Positions 35,366 to 44,849 of a stretch of DNA of 64,000 nt are shown in pieces. The notes beneath the pieces are model-generated. The model searched no databases and was not told the DNA's origin. It saw nothing but the letters and a program-made list of their open reading frames with translations. Position 1 is the stretch's first letter, and each line of letters starts with the position of its first letter. A program made the translations under genes and the position numbers. This DNA comes from Litoreibacter halocynthiae (lineage in GTDB: Bacteria; Pseudomonadota; Alphaproteobacteria; Rhodobacterales; Rhodobacteraceae), in assembly GCF_004365635.1 (NCBI RefSeq), contig NZ_SOBH01000002.1, forward strand, positions 1 to 64,000. Reading direction: 5' to 3'.

Positions 35366-36483
35366 CGCACCTGCGCCGCCCCTTCGGCCAATGCGCCCAG
35401 CTTGGCATAGGCAATCTCAGGGTCTACTGCGCCAAAGCCCGCAAAGGTACCAAACCCGCAATCGGATCCTGCAACGACCCTATCCGCGCCGACGATATCC
35501 ACGAAGCGACGAATACGTTCTGCCACCAGATCAGGATGCTCGACGAAGTTCGTCGTCGTGTCCACCACGCCCGGCACCAGCACCTTGTTGTCCGGAATAT
35601 CCGCCTTGCGGTCGCGGAACACGGCCCATTCATGGCCGTGGCGCGGGTTGGAGGTCTCGAACAACACATAGCGCGATTTGGTCGCCATCAACGTGTCGAA
35701 CATCTTGGACATGGGGATGTCGCAGACATGCGGGCCCTCGTAATTGCCCCAGCAGATATGCACCCGCACCTTCTCGGCGGGCACGTCTTGCAGCGCATGG
35801 TTCAACGCCTCCACATGGCTGGCCGCGACCTTCAGGAATTCGTCATCCGACAGATCGTTAAACAGCATATGCCGCGACAGGGCCAAGTCGGGGCAATCCA
35901 GTTGCAGGTCAAGGCCCGATGCCACGATGGTCTCGTATTCCGCCTTCATGGCGTCGGCCAACGCGGCCAGATAAGCCTCCCGCGTTTTGTAGTGGTCGTT
36001 TTGCAGGAACAGCGAAATCACCCCCGGCGACGCCGCGTTCATGAAGCCCCGCTCAACGCCATGCTCCGCCATCGCAGCCTTGAGATTGCTGATGTCCTTT
36101 TCCAGCTCCCCCTGCCCCTTGGACTTCACCTCGCCCACACACATGGGCCGCGCATATTGCGGCGTGCCGCCGTCATCGGCCAGACGCTTCAGGAAACTGG
36201 GGAATTTCTTCAAATCAGCAGGCGCGTTGCGCGGGCTGTCGCCGTCAAAGCCGGTGTAGCGGTCCTTGACATAGGTGGCATAGCTGATCTTTGAGGTTTC
36301 CCCATCCGAGACGATATCCACCCCAGCGGCCTTCTGCTTGGCCACGGTGTCGCTGACCGCTTCTGTCATCGCTTTATCGAAAGCGTCTGCGTCGTAGTTC
36401 TCGCCATTCTCGCGGGCGAAAATGAAATCGACCACCTCTTGCGTGCGTGGCAGCGACCCCACGTGGGTTGTTTTGACGTTCAT
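35362..36483 (-). CDS. MetE-core (cobalamin-independent methionine synthase-like) protein
   Basis: A 373-residue TIM-barrel protein matching the C-terminal half of MetE only. THVGSLPRTQEV opens the barrel. The zinc ligands are kept: His and Cys of VHICWGNYEGP, Glu of VLFETSNPR and Cys of VAGSDCGFGT. GFMNAASPGVISLFL stands at the substrate site. Core-MetE proteins move methyl groups between unusual donors and thiols. Here, with a methyltransferase and catabolic genes, it may take methyl from the substrate. The start at MNVKTT has AAAGGA before it. It overlaps the hydrolase gene by 4 bases. Confidence 0.85.
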   Translation of the reverse strand: MNVKTTHVGSLPRTQEVVDFIFARENGENYDADAFDKAMTEAVSDTVAKQKAAGVDIVSDGETSKISYATYVKDRYTGFDGDSPRNAPADLKKFPSFLKRLADDGGTPQYARPMCVGEVKSKGQGELEKDISNLKAAMAEHGVERGFMNAASPGVISLFLQNDHYKTREAYLAALADAMKAEYETIVASGLDLQLDCPDLALSRHMLFNDLSDDEFLKVAASHVEALNHALQDVPAEKVRVHICWGNYEGPHVCDIPMSKMFDTLMATKSRYVLFETSNPRHGHEWAVFRDRKADIPDNKVLVPGVVDTTTNFVEHPDLVAERIRRFVDIVGADRVVAGSDCGFGTFAGFGAVDPEIAYAKLGALAEGAAQVR

Positions 36484-36494
36484 CTGGTTTCCTT

Positions 36495-37097
36495 TCAATC
36501 TTTACGCGCCATCAGAACCGAGTGGCGGTTGCAGTCCGGGTCCTCGGCGATATAGGCCGTAAGACGCAGCCCGTTTGCGTCTAGAATTTGCACATATTCC
36601 ATGGGTGACAGGCTGGCGTGGTAAACCGTGTCGCCTGCCACGTCTCCCGTCGTCTCGCCTGCGTCCGGCCCGACGGTCACCATCAACGTGCCCCCCTTGT
36701 TGAGATGCGCTGCCAGACGGGGCAAGCAGGCGCGTTGTTCGTCCTGCGTCAGGTGGAAGAAGCTGTTCCACGCGATGATCGCGTCAAAGCGCTTGCCCAA
36801 ATCCAGCGCACGCATGTCGCCTTCACGCCAATCCCCGTCAGGCCAGCGCGCGCGGGCGATATCAAGCATCGCGTCGGAGAAATCGACGCCTGTCAGATCA
36901 AAACCCTCGGCGATGAGCCAACTTGCGATTGGCTCACCAGCGCCGCAGCCCAGATCCAATACGCTACCTTTATGCGGCACCGCCGCCCCGAAACGCGCCA
37001 ACCAGCGCGCCTCGTGAAGCGTCCGTGTTCGCGCCTTGTCATAGGCATCAGCATTGGCCTCGTAGACCGCTTGCGTTTTATCCGAGAGGGCGGTCAT
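36495..37097 (-). CDS. Class I SAM-dependent methyltransferase
   Basis: A 200-residue Rossmann-fold methyltransferase: motif I VLDLGCGAGEPIASWL at about 46-61, FDLTGVDFSDAMLDIA as the acidic loop, and FDAIIAWNSFFHLTQDE as motif IV. The target is unknown. It sits between the cupin gene (overlap 4 bases) and the MetE-core gene (11 bases), so methyl chemistry in the route is plausible. Confidence 0.88.
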   Translation of the reverse strand: MTALSDKTQAVYEANADAYDKARTRTLHEARWLARFGAAVPHKGSVLDLGCGAGEPIASWLIAEGFDLTGVDFSDAMLDIARARWPDGDWREGDMRALDLGKRFDAIIAWNSFFHLTQDEQRACLPRLAAHLNKGGTLMVTVGPDAGETTGDVAGDTVYHASLSPMEYVQILDANGLRLTAYIAEDPDCNRHSVLMARKD

Positions 37098-38062
37098 CCC
37101 TTCCAGGTTGCTCCGGCGGCGTCGTCAGTGGCAACCACGTGATACAGCGACGCCTCTCCGGTCATTGACGGCACGGCGGTGTGCATCAGGTTTTCAGGCA
37201 CCGACATGGTGTCGCCGGGGGCCAGAGTGACCGACCCGCCGTCATAGTCGACGCGCCAGTGGCCATGCATGGGCATCAGCACCGACGGGCGGTCATGCTT
37301 GTGCTTCTCCTCGGAAGCACTTTCGCGGGTGATCAGATCGACTTCGAAACCGGGCTTGTCGCGGATCAGGCCCTTTTCGCCGATCACCTTGACCGGCTTG
37401 CCGCTGCGCCCTAGCGCCTTCATGTCGAGATAGCGCCGCACATAGCCGCCGATCACGTCCATCGGGGTGGGTTTGTCGACCTTGTCCAACTCGTCTTGCG
37501 TCAACAGCGGCATGGGCTTGATGCCGTCTGGCAGGTTTTGGCCCTTCTTGCTGTCGTAGAGCTTGCCGTTGTCGCCCAGCACCAAGCCGTGCGCCTTGGC
37601 GTCCTTGATCACATGCGGCGCCCAGATCACGCCACCGCCCGCGTCGTCACCGCCCAGAATGGCCATGATCATCCCGTAATCCGTGCCGATATTCTCGAAG
37701 CCGCGGAAGATGTTTGTGGGGATGTTGAAGATATCGCCCTCCTCCATCACCACTTCGCCCAGATCGCCATGCTCGCCCCAGAAGAAGCGCCAGCGGCCTT
37801 TGAGGATGAAGAACACCTCCGCCGTGCGGTGATTGTGAAGCGAGTTGCGGCAATGGGGCGGCTGGCCCGCGGCGCCGATGTTGAACCCGTGGGGGATGGC
37901 GATATGGACGTGCTGGTCGGGGGATTCAGAGACCCCGCCGCCGATGATGGTGAAGTTTTCCTTCTGGTCGCTGCCCGGCGTGTGGGCGTCGATGAAGGCG
38001 GTTTTGCAGGGTTGCAGATCGCCGTAGCGAACGATGCGGGCTTCCATGTCTTGAGGTGTCAT
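37094..38062 (-). CDS. Double-cupin protein, gentisate-dioxygenase-like
   Basis: A 322-residue protein with two cupin folds. In the first the metal ligands are HCRNSLHNHRTAEVFFILKG (His and Glu residues), with EGDIFNIPTNIFRGFEN after it. In the second they are HKHDRPSVLMPMHGHWRVD (His) and VPENLMHTAV. It could be a ring- or chain-cleaving dioxygenase or an isomerase. It heads the five-gene run 33981-38062 and lies 138 bases after a gene of the upstream run, with hairpins between. Confidence 0.8.
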   Translation of the reverse strand: MTPQDMEARIVRYGDLQPCKTAFIDAHTPGSDQKENFTIIGGGVSESPDQHVHIAIPHGFNIGAAGQPPHCRNSLHNHRTAEVFFILKGRWRFFWGEHGDLGEVVMEEGDIFNIPTNIFRGFENIGTDYGMIMAILGGDDAGGGVIWAPHVIKDAKAHGLVLGDNGKLYDSKKGQNLPDGIKPMPLLTQDELDKVDKPTPMDVIGGYVRRYLDMKALGRSGKPVKVIGEKGLIRDKPGFEVDLITRESASEEKHKHDRPSVLMPMHGHWRVDYDGGSVTLAPGDTMSVPENLMHTAVPSMTGEASLYHVVATDDAAGATWKG

Positions 38063-38102
38063 GATGTGTTCCTGACTGAAATTATATAGGGATGTTTTTG
38101 AC

Positions 38103-38174
38103 TTGCGCCCACCCTGACGGCGGGCGCAAATTCAGCCTGCGCGCCCTGCGGCTCTCCAAGAACCCGTGCACGGG
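38103..38174 (-). promoter_or_regulatory. Intercistronic hairpins before the cupin gene
   Basis: An 8-bp stem TTGCGCCC/GGGCGCAA lies at 38103-38129 and a 12-base perfect palindrome CCCGTGCACGGG at 38163-38174. They lie in the only gap longer than 80 bases between 33981 and 46766 and may attenuate or separate the two runs. Confidence 0.45.
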
Positions 38175-38200
38175 CAAAAGCGAGCGGGCGCGTTGCAACA

Positions 38201-39172
38201 TCACTGCGCGCCTTGATGCAGCAATATCTGCTTCCAGATCGCCACTTCGTCGATCAGCGTGAACTCGCGGCGCAGGCCCCATTCACCCCATTCGGCGTGG
38301 GTGATGCCCATGACGTGCACCTCGGCCCCTGACGGTGCGCCGAAATAGCCCGGCCCGCTATGCTTGCCGGTCAGTGACCAACGCACGGCGGCACGGTTGG
38401 GCGTGCCAGCGTCGGAGCGGCCGATGACATGGTGGATTTCAAACTTGGCCGTCGGGAAGCTTGAGCGCAGGCGCATCCAGTCGGTCTCGGGGAAGTCCCA
38501 AGACCAGCCGTTGCGCGCGCCCCAATGCTCGGTGCAGACCGCGCGGTCGTATTCGCTGCGGATGACGGTGAAGTCCTTGTCCATGATCCGTTGCAGGATG
38601 CCTGCCAGCTTGGCACCCCACTCGTTGTCATTGCCGCGTCCCATGTAAGGGCCGTCAACGTCATGCGACGGATGGAAAGGCCGCGTACACTTATCCGGCC
38701 CGCCTTCCTGCTCGATCTGCCACGCGGCGTAGTCTTTCGGGTCCCAGCCCAACTGCCGTGCGATGCCGCCGACGTCGCGGATCAGCCATTCGTCGTCGAT
38801 GACATCATCCTTGGCCGCGCAATCGGCGATGGTGCGGACCTGAAACTTGCGCCCTGTCGGAGGCCCGAACGCCCCGTGACCCGTATGCGTGCCGCCCGTC
38901 ACAATGCGGTGCGAAGACAGGTAGCGGTCGCCGTCTTGCGACCAGATCACGTCCTCGCCCAGCAGGTAGCGGTCGGGGAATTCGGCTAGCGTCGCCAGCG
39001 TCCCGTCTATCACGCTTGCGTTGCCCGTCACCAGTCCCGACGGGAACCGCATCGGGATCTCCTTGCCGTAATAGTGATGCAAGGTGGCAAGGCCGCGGTC
39101 CTCCCAAATCTCTTTGGTGATCTTGATAATGTAGTCCGGCAAGTCCTTGAACTGATTCGAGAAGCCCTTCAT
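38201..39172 (-). CDS. NTF2/SnoaL-like double-domain protein A
   Basis: A 323-residue protein with two NTF2-like cone folds. ITKEIWEDRGLATLHHYY starts the first (about 15-130) and MRLRSSFPTAKFEIHHVIGR marks the second (about 190-315). It ends in IDEVAIWKQIL, typical of SnoaL helices. NTF2-like proteins act as cyclases, isomerases or ester cyclases. It is a clear paralogue of the next gene upstream, sharing the opening and the HSGxGxFGxPxGAEVxxMGI block. The stop of gene B overlaps this start by 4 bases. Confidence 0.82.
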   Translation of the reverse strand: MKGFSNQFKDLPDYIIKITKEIWEDRGLATLHHYYGKEIPMRFPSGLVTGNASVIDGTLATLAEFPDRYLLGEDVIWSQDGDRYLSSHRIVTGGTHTGHGAFGPPTGRKFQVRTIADCAAKDDVIDDEWLIRDVGGIARQLGWDPKDYAAWQIEQEGGPDKCTRPFHPSHDVDGPYMGRGNDNEWGAKLAGILQRIMDKDFTVIRSEYDRAVCTEHWGARNGWSWDFPETDWMRLRSSFPTAKFEIHHVIGRSDAGTPNRAAVRWSLTGKHSGPGYFGAPSGAEVHVMGITHAEWGEWGLRREFTLIDEVAIWKQILLHQGAQ

Positions 39173-40179
39173 TCGTGCTGTCCTGTCTGGAGCAATATCT
39201 GTTTCCAGATCGCTGTTTCATCAATCAATGTGTATTCACGGCGGATGGTCGGCTCGCCGGTGCCGAAAGGGCCAAACTCGGCGTGGCTGATGCCCATGAT
39301 GTAGACCTCGGCCCCCGTAGGCGTGCCGAAGCGACCCCAGCCGGAATGCCTGCCATGAAGCGACCAGCGGACCGCCGCGCGCGGGGGCATCAACGGGTCG
39401 TCGCGGCCGATGACATGGTCAATGGTGAACGCCGCATCCGGAAACGCCGCACGCAGGCTCATCCAGAACTGGTCCGCCTCGGCCCATCCCATCGCATCAT
39501 GCGCGGCTGGGTAATGTAACGCACAGGCGCGGTCATAGCGTTTGGGGATCACCTGCATGTCTGCCGCCATGATCGAGCGCAACGTATCAGCGTAGCGTTC
39601 GCCCCATTCGTTGTCGTTACCCGTTCGGGTGTAGGGTCCGGGCACGTCATTGGCGGGGGTCATGGGTTTCACACAATGCTCCGGCCCACCCTCGCGGGCG
39701 ATAAGGTCGCGGGTCCAGTCGACAACATCCGCCCCCATCTGCTGCACGATAGCGGACTGGTCGCGCACCAGCCATTCGTCATAGACCGCGTCATCACGGA
39801 TCGCGCAGTCGGCAAGGATGCGGTAGGCAAAGCGCCGTCCGGTGGGCGCGCCATACATGCCCGGATGTGTATGCGTAGCGGTGCAATAGAGGCGGTGCGA
39901 GGACAGGAAGGCGTCGGAGGTTTCGGTGGCACCTTCGGGGTCATCGCACCAGATCACGTCCTCGCCCAGCAACTCACGGTCGGGGAACTCGGCCAGCGTC
40001 GTCATGGTCGCAGCAATGACCCGCGAATTGTCGACCACCACCGACGCCGGAGACCGCACGATCAACCCGTCCGCATATCGCTTGCGCAGGGAGCCGATTT
40101 CGCGGTCCTCCCAGATTTCCTTGGTGATACCGATGATGAAATCGGGAACGTCACGCCATTTGCTGTCAAAGCCGCGCAT
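39169..40179 (-). CDS. NTF2/SnoaL-like double-domain protein B
   Basis: A 336-residue paralogue of the gene downstream. It opens MRGFDSKWRDVPDFIIGITK and has LAEFPDRELLGEDVIW, SLRAAFPDAAFTIDHVIG and GTPTGAEVYIMGISHAE, each matching protein A. The two probably form a heteromer or act on successive intermediates. Residues that could be catalytic (His and Asp in IDHVIGRDD and SSHRLYCTATH) are kept in both. It lies 3 bases from the LacI gene. Confidence 0.82.
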   Translation of the reverse strand: MRGFDSKWRDVPDFIIGITKEIWEDREIGSLRKRYADGLIVRSPASVVVDNSRVIAATMTTLAEFPDRELLGEDVIWCDDPEGATETSDAFLSSHRLYCTATHTHPGMYGAPTGRRFAYRILADCAIRDDAVYDEWLVRDQSAIVQQMGADVVDWTRDLIAREGGPEHCVKPMTPANDVPGPYTRTGNDNEWGERYADTLRSIMAADMQVIPKRYDRACALHYPAAHDAMGWAEADQFWMSLRAAFPDAAFTIDHVIGRDDPLMPPRAAVRWSLHGRHSGWGRFGTPTGAEVYIMGISHAEFGPFGTGEPTIRREYTLIDETAIWKQILLQTGQHE

Positions 40180-40182
40180 ATC

Positions 40183-41196
40183 CTATCCTTTTGCCGGAGC
40201 GGTCGATCCACGCAGGATCAACGCCCCTTCCAGTTTCGCCCTGTGCGCAGGGCGCGTGGGGTCCTCTATCCGCTGCATCAGCGCCTCGACTGTCTGCGCG
40301 ACCATTCGGTTGATCGGCTGGCGGTAGCTGGTCAGATCGTAAGCGGGCCACGCAGCAATCGGCACGTCGTCGAAGCCTGCGACGCTGATATCTTCGGGCA
40401 CCCGCAACCCCAATTTGAAGCGCAATGCGTCCATGACGGCGAACGCCATGTGGTCGTTGCACACGAAAATGGCCTCGGGCCGGTCAGTGCCTGCGCACAT
40501 CTCCAGCGCCGCGGCGCGAGCGTCGGCATAGATGAAGTTGCCGACCTCACGCGACGACAATTCCAGACCAGCGGCGGCCAAGCCGTCACGGAAGCCGTGT
40601 TCGCGGTCCCGCTGGGTGGATGCACCCTCGAATCCGGCGATGTAGCCGATGCGGGTATGACCAAGCTCCGCAAAATGGGTACCGATTGCGAAGCCGCCAC
40701 CGTAGTTGTTGGTGGTGACCGCAGACATGCGCGGGTCGTCCTGCTCACGGTTGAACAGCACCACGGGGATGCCGTGTTCCGCGCAGCGGGTGCTGAGGCT
40801 GGAGGACATGGACACCGAGGCCAGCACGATCCCCTCGACCTGATGATCCAGAATTTCCTCCATGACCGACTGCACGTCATCGCCCGCTGTAGGGGACGCC
40901 ATGAACATCAGCACATGATACCCTCGTTCTTGCAGGGCGTTTGACAGCCGCTCCACCGCTTCGGGGTAGAACTGGTTTTCCAGATAGGCGACCACCAACC
41001 CGATCATTCGGCTTTTGCCGGTGATCATCGCGCGGGCCATGGCATTGGGACGATATCCCAGCTCCGCCGCAGCCTTCTTCACCTTCGCTGCGGTCGCCGG
41101 CGACGCGGAGGCGCCACGGGTGAACACACGGCTGACAGCCGACTGGCTGACCCCTGCGCGTTCAGCGACCTGAAGGGAGGTGATTTTGCGTGGCAT
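40183..41196 (-). CDS. LacI/GalR-family transcriptional regulator
   Basis: A 337-residue regulator. The N-terminal HTH (ITSLQVAERAGVSQSAVSRV) is followed by the hinge (GYRPNAMARAMITGKSRM) and a periplasmic-binding-like ligand domain (about 60-335, with VPEDISVAGFDDVPIAAW). It lies inside the operon it probably controls. Its ATG shares a base with the SDR stop (TGATG), fixing the start. A LacI-type dyad at 48210-48223 upstream of the transporter genes is the best operator candidate. Confidence 0.95.
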   Translation of the reverse strand: MPRKITSLQVAERAGVSQSAVSRVFTRGASASPATAAKVKKAAAELGYRPNAMARAMITGKSRMIGLVVAYLENQFYPEAVERLSNALQERGYHVLMFMASPTAGDDVQSVMEEILDHQVEGIVLASVSMSSSLSTRCAEHGIPVVLFNREQDDPRMSAVTTNNYGGGFAIGTHFAELGHTRIGYIAGFEGASTQRDREHGFRDGLAAAGLELSSREVGNFIYADARAAALEMCAGTDRPEAIFVCNDHMAFAVMDALRFKLGLRVPEDISVAGFDDVPIAAWPAYDLTSYRQPINRMVAQTVEALMQRIEDPTRPAHRAKLEGALILRGSTAPAKG

Positions 41197-41960
41197 CAAT
41201 CTGCCGTCCATCCGCCGTCGATCAGCATGTGGGTCCCTGTCATTAGCGCAGATGCATCCGAGGCCAGATAAACCACCGGCCCCATAATGTCGGTGACCTC
41301 GCCCACGCGGCCCAGCTTGATCTTTTCCTCGATCCATTTGACCCGTTCGGGGTTGTCGAACGTGCTTTCGGTCAGGGGCGTGCGAATGAAGGTCGGGCAG
41401 ATGGTGTTGACGCGGATACCCTGCGGCCCCCACTCGATCGCCATGGCTTTGGTGAAGCCTTCCACCGCGTGTTTGGTGCCGCAATAGACCGCGCGGTCGA
41501 TACCGCCGACATGGGCCATCTGGCTGGTGATGTTGATGAGCGAGCCGGGCTTTCCCTCCGCTATCAGGCCTTTGGCCACGGCGGTGGTCAGGAAATACGC
41601 GCCCTTGAAGTTCAGATCCGACACGCGGTCGAAGTCATCTTCCTGTGTTTCCAATGCGGGGCTGTGGATGGCGAGGCCGGCGGAGTTCACCAGTATGTCG
41701 AACGGGCGAGCTTGCGTCACGGCGGCTTGCATGGCCGCGATGTCCGACACGTCCAACGGCATCGTTTCCGCCTTGAAACCCGCCTCGCGCAATTCTTGCG
41801 CGGTGGTTTCCAATTTCTCAGCGGAGCGTGCTGCCAGCGTGACTTCGGCCCCCGCCTCGGCCAGTGCTACGGCACAGGCAAGACCTATGCCAGAGGACGC
41901 GCCTGTGACCAGCGCGCGTTTGCCGGAGAGGTTGAACGAGGGTGTCTTGGGAAGGCTCAT
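41196..41960 (-). CDS. Short-chain dehydrogenase/reductase
   Basis: A 254-residue classical SDR: NAD(P) site [24 protein letters not shown], catalytic Ser in [10 protein letters not shown] and the YxxxK of [10 protein letters not shown]. The C-terminus [19 protein letters not shown] is standard. The start at MSLPKT overlaps the stop of the HisD-like gene by 4 bases; the frame opens far upstream without support. It likely oxidises a hydroxyl on the pathway substrate. Confidence 0.94.
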   Translation of the reverse strand: MSLPKTPSFNLSGKRALVTGASSGIGLACAVALAEAGAEVTLAARSAEKLETTAQELREAGFKAETMPLDVSDIAAMQAAVTQARPFDILVNSAGLAIHSPALETQEDDFDRVSDLNFKGAYFLTTAVAKGLIAEGKPGSLINITSQMAHVGGIDRAVYCGTKHAVEGFTKAMAIEWGPQGIRVNTICPTFIRTPLTESTFDNPERVKWIEEKIKLGRVGEVTDIMGPVVYLASDASALMTGTHMLIDGGWTAD

Positions 41961-43288
41961 TCTGCGGCGTCCTTGTAAGGCGCTGCCCCGCCATAAGGCA
42001 CATTGATGCCACCATAGCGGCGCACGCGGACGTTGCATTGCTCGGCATGACCGACAAAACCTTCCAAGAGGCACAGACGCGAGCCGTAGGCACCGATCTC
42101 GGCGGCAGCTTCATCGGTCGTGATCTTCTGATAGCTATGTGTTTTCAGATACTTGCCTACCCATAAGCCACCCGTATACCGCCCCGCCTTTTTGGTGGGC
42201 AGCGTGTGGTTTGTGCCGATCACCTTGTCACCATTGGAGACATTGGTGCGCGGCCCGAGGAACAGAGCGCCGTAGCAGGTCATGTGTTCAAGGAACCAGT
42301 CGTCGCGGTCGGTCATCACCTGCACATGCTCGGATGCGATGTCGTCGGCAACGGCCAGCATCTCGTCATAGGTGTCGCAGACGATCACCTCGCCGTAGTC
42401 TTCCCAGCTTTTGCCAGCAGTGTCAGCCGTGGGGATAATTTTCAGCAGGCGTTCGATCTCGGCCAGAGTGTCTTTGGCGAGTTTCTCGGAGTTGGTCAGC
42501 AGCACGGCGGGCGAGTTGTAGCCATGCTCCGCCTGCCCCAGCAGGTCGGTGGCGCACAGCTCGCCATCTGCGGCGGTCTCGTCGGCGATCACCATGGTCT
42601 CGGTCGGGCCTGCGAACAGGTCGATACCAACGCGGCCGAACAATTGGCGTTTGGCTTCGGCGACAAATGCGTTGCCCGGGCCGACCAGCATATGGACAGG
42701 CTCTATCGTTTCGGTGCCGATGGCCATGGCTCCGACGGCTTGGATACCACCCAGCACGTAGATCTCATGCGCGCCGCCCATGTGCATCGCGGCGATCACC
42801 GCCGGATTCGGCTCGCCCTTAAAGGGTGGCGTGCAGGCCACAATGCGCGGCACTTTGGCGACGCTGGCGGTGGCGACGGACATGTGGGCGGAGGCCACCA
42901 TGGGGAACTTGCCACCCGGCACGTAGCAGCCCACCGATTGCACGGGAATATTCTTGTGGCCAAGGATCACGCCCGGCATCGGCTCGACCTCGATATCAAG
43001 CATCGAGTCCCGCTGCGCCTGCGCAAAATTGCGCACTTGGTCTTGCGCAAACCGGATGTCAGCCATGTCGCGGTCGGACACCTTGGCGATAATGGACTGG
43101 ATGTCTTCGTCGGACAGACGGTAGCTGGCAGGGCTATAATTATCGAACTTCTCGGCCATTTCCCGCACCGCTGCGTCGCCACGGGCTTCAATCGCCTTCA
43201 ACCCGTCTTCGACGATGGCACGTACCTTGGCGTCATCTTCTGCACGGGCAGCTTCGGAGCGGGCGGTTTTCAGGTGGCGAATGGTCAT
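41957..43288 (-). CDS. Histidinol dehydrogenase-family alcohol dehydrogenase, HpsN-like
   Basis: A 443-residue zinc enzyme of the HisD family. Zinc and catalytic positions are kept: Gln and His in [11 protein letters not shown], the Glu-His pair in ASEHVQVMT, Asp in [15 protein letters not shown], and His in EGFVGHAEQ. True HisD oxidises histidinol twice; catabolic paralogues such as HpsN oxidise sulfopropanediol. The catabolic and transport neighbours and the lack of other his genes point to a paralogue. The substrate is not known. The SDR gene overlaps its stop by 4 bases. Confidence 0.85.
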   Translation of the reverse strand: MTIRHLKTARSEAARAEDDAKVRAIVEDGLKAIEARGDAAVREMAEKFDNYSPASYRLSDEDIQSIIAKVSDRDMADIRFAQDQVRNFAQAQRDSMLDIEVEPMPGVILGHKNIPVQSVGCYVPGGKFPMVASAHMSVATASVAKVPRIVACTPPFKGEPNPAVIAAMHMGGAHEIYVLGGIQAVGAMAIGTETIEPVHMLVGPGNAFVAEAKRQLFGRVGIDLFAGPTETMVIADETAADGELCATDLLGQAEHGYNSPAVLLTNSEKLAKDTLAEIERLLKIIPTADTAGKSWEDYGEVIVCDTYDEMLAVADDIASEHVQVMTDRDDWFLEHMTCYGALFLGPRTNVSNGDKVIGTNHTLPTKKAGRYTGGLWVGKYLKTHSYQKITTDEAAAEIGAYGSRLCLLEGFVGHAEQCNVRVRRYGGINVPYGGAAPYKDAAE

Positions 43289-43300
43289 TGTCTTGCGTCC

Positions 43301-43786
43301 TTATTTCGGATGTTGCGGCGTGACGGTGCCGTCGTCGTAATGCTCCCAACCGTGGCCATCGAATACGTCGCGGCCCAGCTGGGCTAAAACTGAGGGGAAA
43401 TCGACGGAGACCCAGTTGTCCTTGATCCGCCCGTCCTCGACCTTCCAAAAATCCATGTAATGGATTTTGACCCGCTTGCCGGTCGCCTCGATCCCCATGA
43501 ACGTGCCGGAATGGGTCGCTTCGATATGACCGAAGCACGACGCCCATTCGCCTTCGCAAATGAAGCGGTCGGTTTTGTAGTCCCGCTCTGTAAACGCGGC
43601 GCGAATGGGCAATTGCCAGTTGTTGCGAAACGCCTGCAAATCCGGCTTGGTGCCGCAGCCCTGGTTGCCCATCCAGCGGAAATCTTCGTGGAAATGGGCG
43701 GCCATGTCGTTGGAATTGGCCCCAAGGGCTGCCTCCATCCGCAAGATGACCTGACGGGTTGCCTCGGCCTGTTCTGTCGGTGTCAT
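43301..43786 (-). CDS. NTF2/SnoaL-like single-domain protein
   Basis: A 161-residue protein with one SnoaL-type fold: MAAHFHEDFRWMGNQG, DKTDRF-like KTDRFICEGEWASCFG, THSGTFMGIEATGKRVKIHY and DFWKVEDGRIKDNWV. It is the third NTF2-like gene in this operon. The start MTPTEQ shares a base with the stop of the ATPase gene (TAATG). A cyclase or isomerase role is possible. The frame opens 45 bases earlier inside the ATPase gene. Confidence 0.85.
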   Translation of the reverse strand: MTPTEQAEATRQVILRMEAALGANSNDMAAHFHEDFRWMGNQGCGTKPDLQAFRNNWQLPIRAAFTERDYKTDRFICEGEWASCFGHIEATHSGTFMGIEATGKRVKIHYMDFWKVEDGRIKDNWVSVDFPSVLAQLGRDVFDGHGWEHYDDGTVTPQHPK

Positions 43787-44838
43787 TACAGCGCAATCCT
43801 TTCGCCCGAAGCCGTGTCGAACAGGTGGCAAATGCTGGCCGGAATGCTGGCCTGCACGACGTCACCTATCTCGGCGCGGTATTCCTTGTTGGTCTTGATT
43901 GACACCAAAGCGCCGCCAAGCCGCCAAGTGATCATCGACGCCTCTCCCAGCAATTCGATCGAATACATCGGCGCGGAGATTTGCCCGCCTGTGTCGACGA
44001 TCTCTGCATCCTCGGCACGAAAGCCCAGCGTGACGTTGCCGGACGGACCGGTGGGCAGGCCTTCGACCCTGATGCCCTCTCCGGTAAAGGTGCCACCCTC
44101 CAGCGCGCCTTCGACAAGGTTCATTGCGGGCGAGCCAATGAAGCTGGCCACAAAGGTGTTGGCAGGCATGTCATAGATATCCGTCGGCGTGCCGACCTGC
44201 TGGATCTTGCCTGCGTTCATCACCACCACACGGTCCGCCAAGGTCATGGCCTCGATCTGGTCGTGGGTCACGTAAACAGTCGTGGTCTTCAGTTTCGATT
44301 GCAGGTTTTTGATCTGCGCCCGCGTGCTGACACGCAACTTGGCGTCGAGGTTCGACAACGGCTCGTCCATCAGGAACACCGTGGGCTTGCGCACAATCGC
44401 GCGTCCCAAGGCGACCCGCTGGCGTTGGCCACCGGACAGCTCGGCGGGACGGCGGTGCATGAAGTCTTCCAGTTCGGTCATATGGATCGCCTTCATCACC
44501 ATCTCGTCGTGCTTTTCCTTCGGCACCTTGCGCACGCGCAGCGGGAAGCGGATGTTCTCGTAGACAGTCAGGTTCGGGTAGAGACCGTAGGACTGGAACA
44601 CCATGGAGATGTCGCGGTCCTTCGGCTCCAGATCGTTGACGACACGGTCGCCTAGAATGATCTCGCCATCGGTCACATCTTCCAGCCCTGCAATCATCCG
44701 CATGGTCGTGGACTTGCCGCAGCCTGATGGCCCCAGCAGCACAAGGAATTCCTCATCTGCAATGTCGAGGTTGAAGTTGTCGACACCGATGAAGGAGCCC
44801 CAACGCTTGTTGACGTTTTTGAGTTGAAGTCTGGCCAT
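43786..44838 (-). CDS. Sugar-type ABC transporter ATP-binding protein (MalK/UgpC-like)
   Basis: A 350-residue ATPase. Walker [16 protein letters not shown] is at about 34-48, the signature [16 protein letters not shown] follows, Walker B is [12 protein letters not shown] and the H-loop [11 protein letters not shown]. The C-terminal 110 residues form the MalK-type TOBE/regulatory domain. It powers the importer encoded by the next three genes upstream. The next gene downstream overlaps its stop by 1 base. Confidence 0.96.
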   Translation of the reverse strand: MARLQLKNVNKRWGSFIGVDNFNLDIADEEFLVLLGPSGCGKSTTMRMIAGLEDVTDGEIILGDRVVNDLEPKDRDISMVFQSYGLYPNLTVYENIRFPLRVRKVPKEKHDEMVMKAIHMTELEDFMHRRPAELSGGQRQRVALGRAIVRKPTVFLMDEPLSNLDAKLRVSTRAQIKNLQSKLKTTTVYVTHDQIEAMTLADRVVVMNAGKIQQVGTPTDIYDMPANTFVASFIGSPAMNLVEGALEGGTFTGEGIRVEGLPTGPSGNVTLGFRAEDAEIVDTGGQISAPMYSIELLGEASMITWRLGGALVSIKTNKEYRAEIGDVVQASIPASICHLFDTASGERIAL

Positions 44839-44849
44839 TGTGAGCCCCT

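Noticed and set aside
42206-43387. A 393-codon plus-strand frame opposite the HisD-like gene
   Set aside because: Same antisense artefact of high third-position GC; no start signal.
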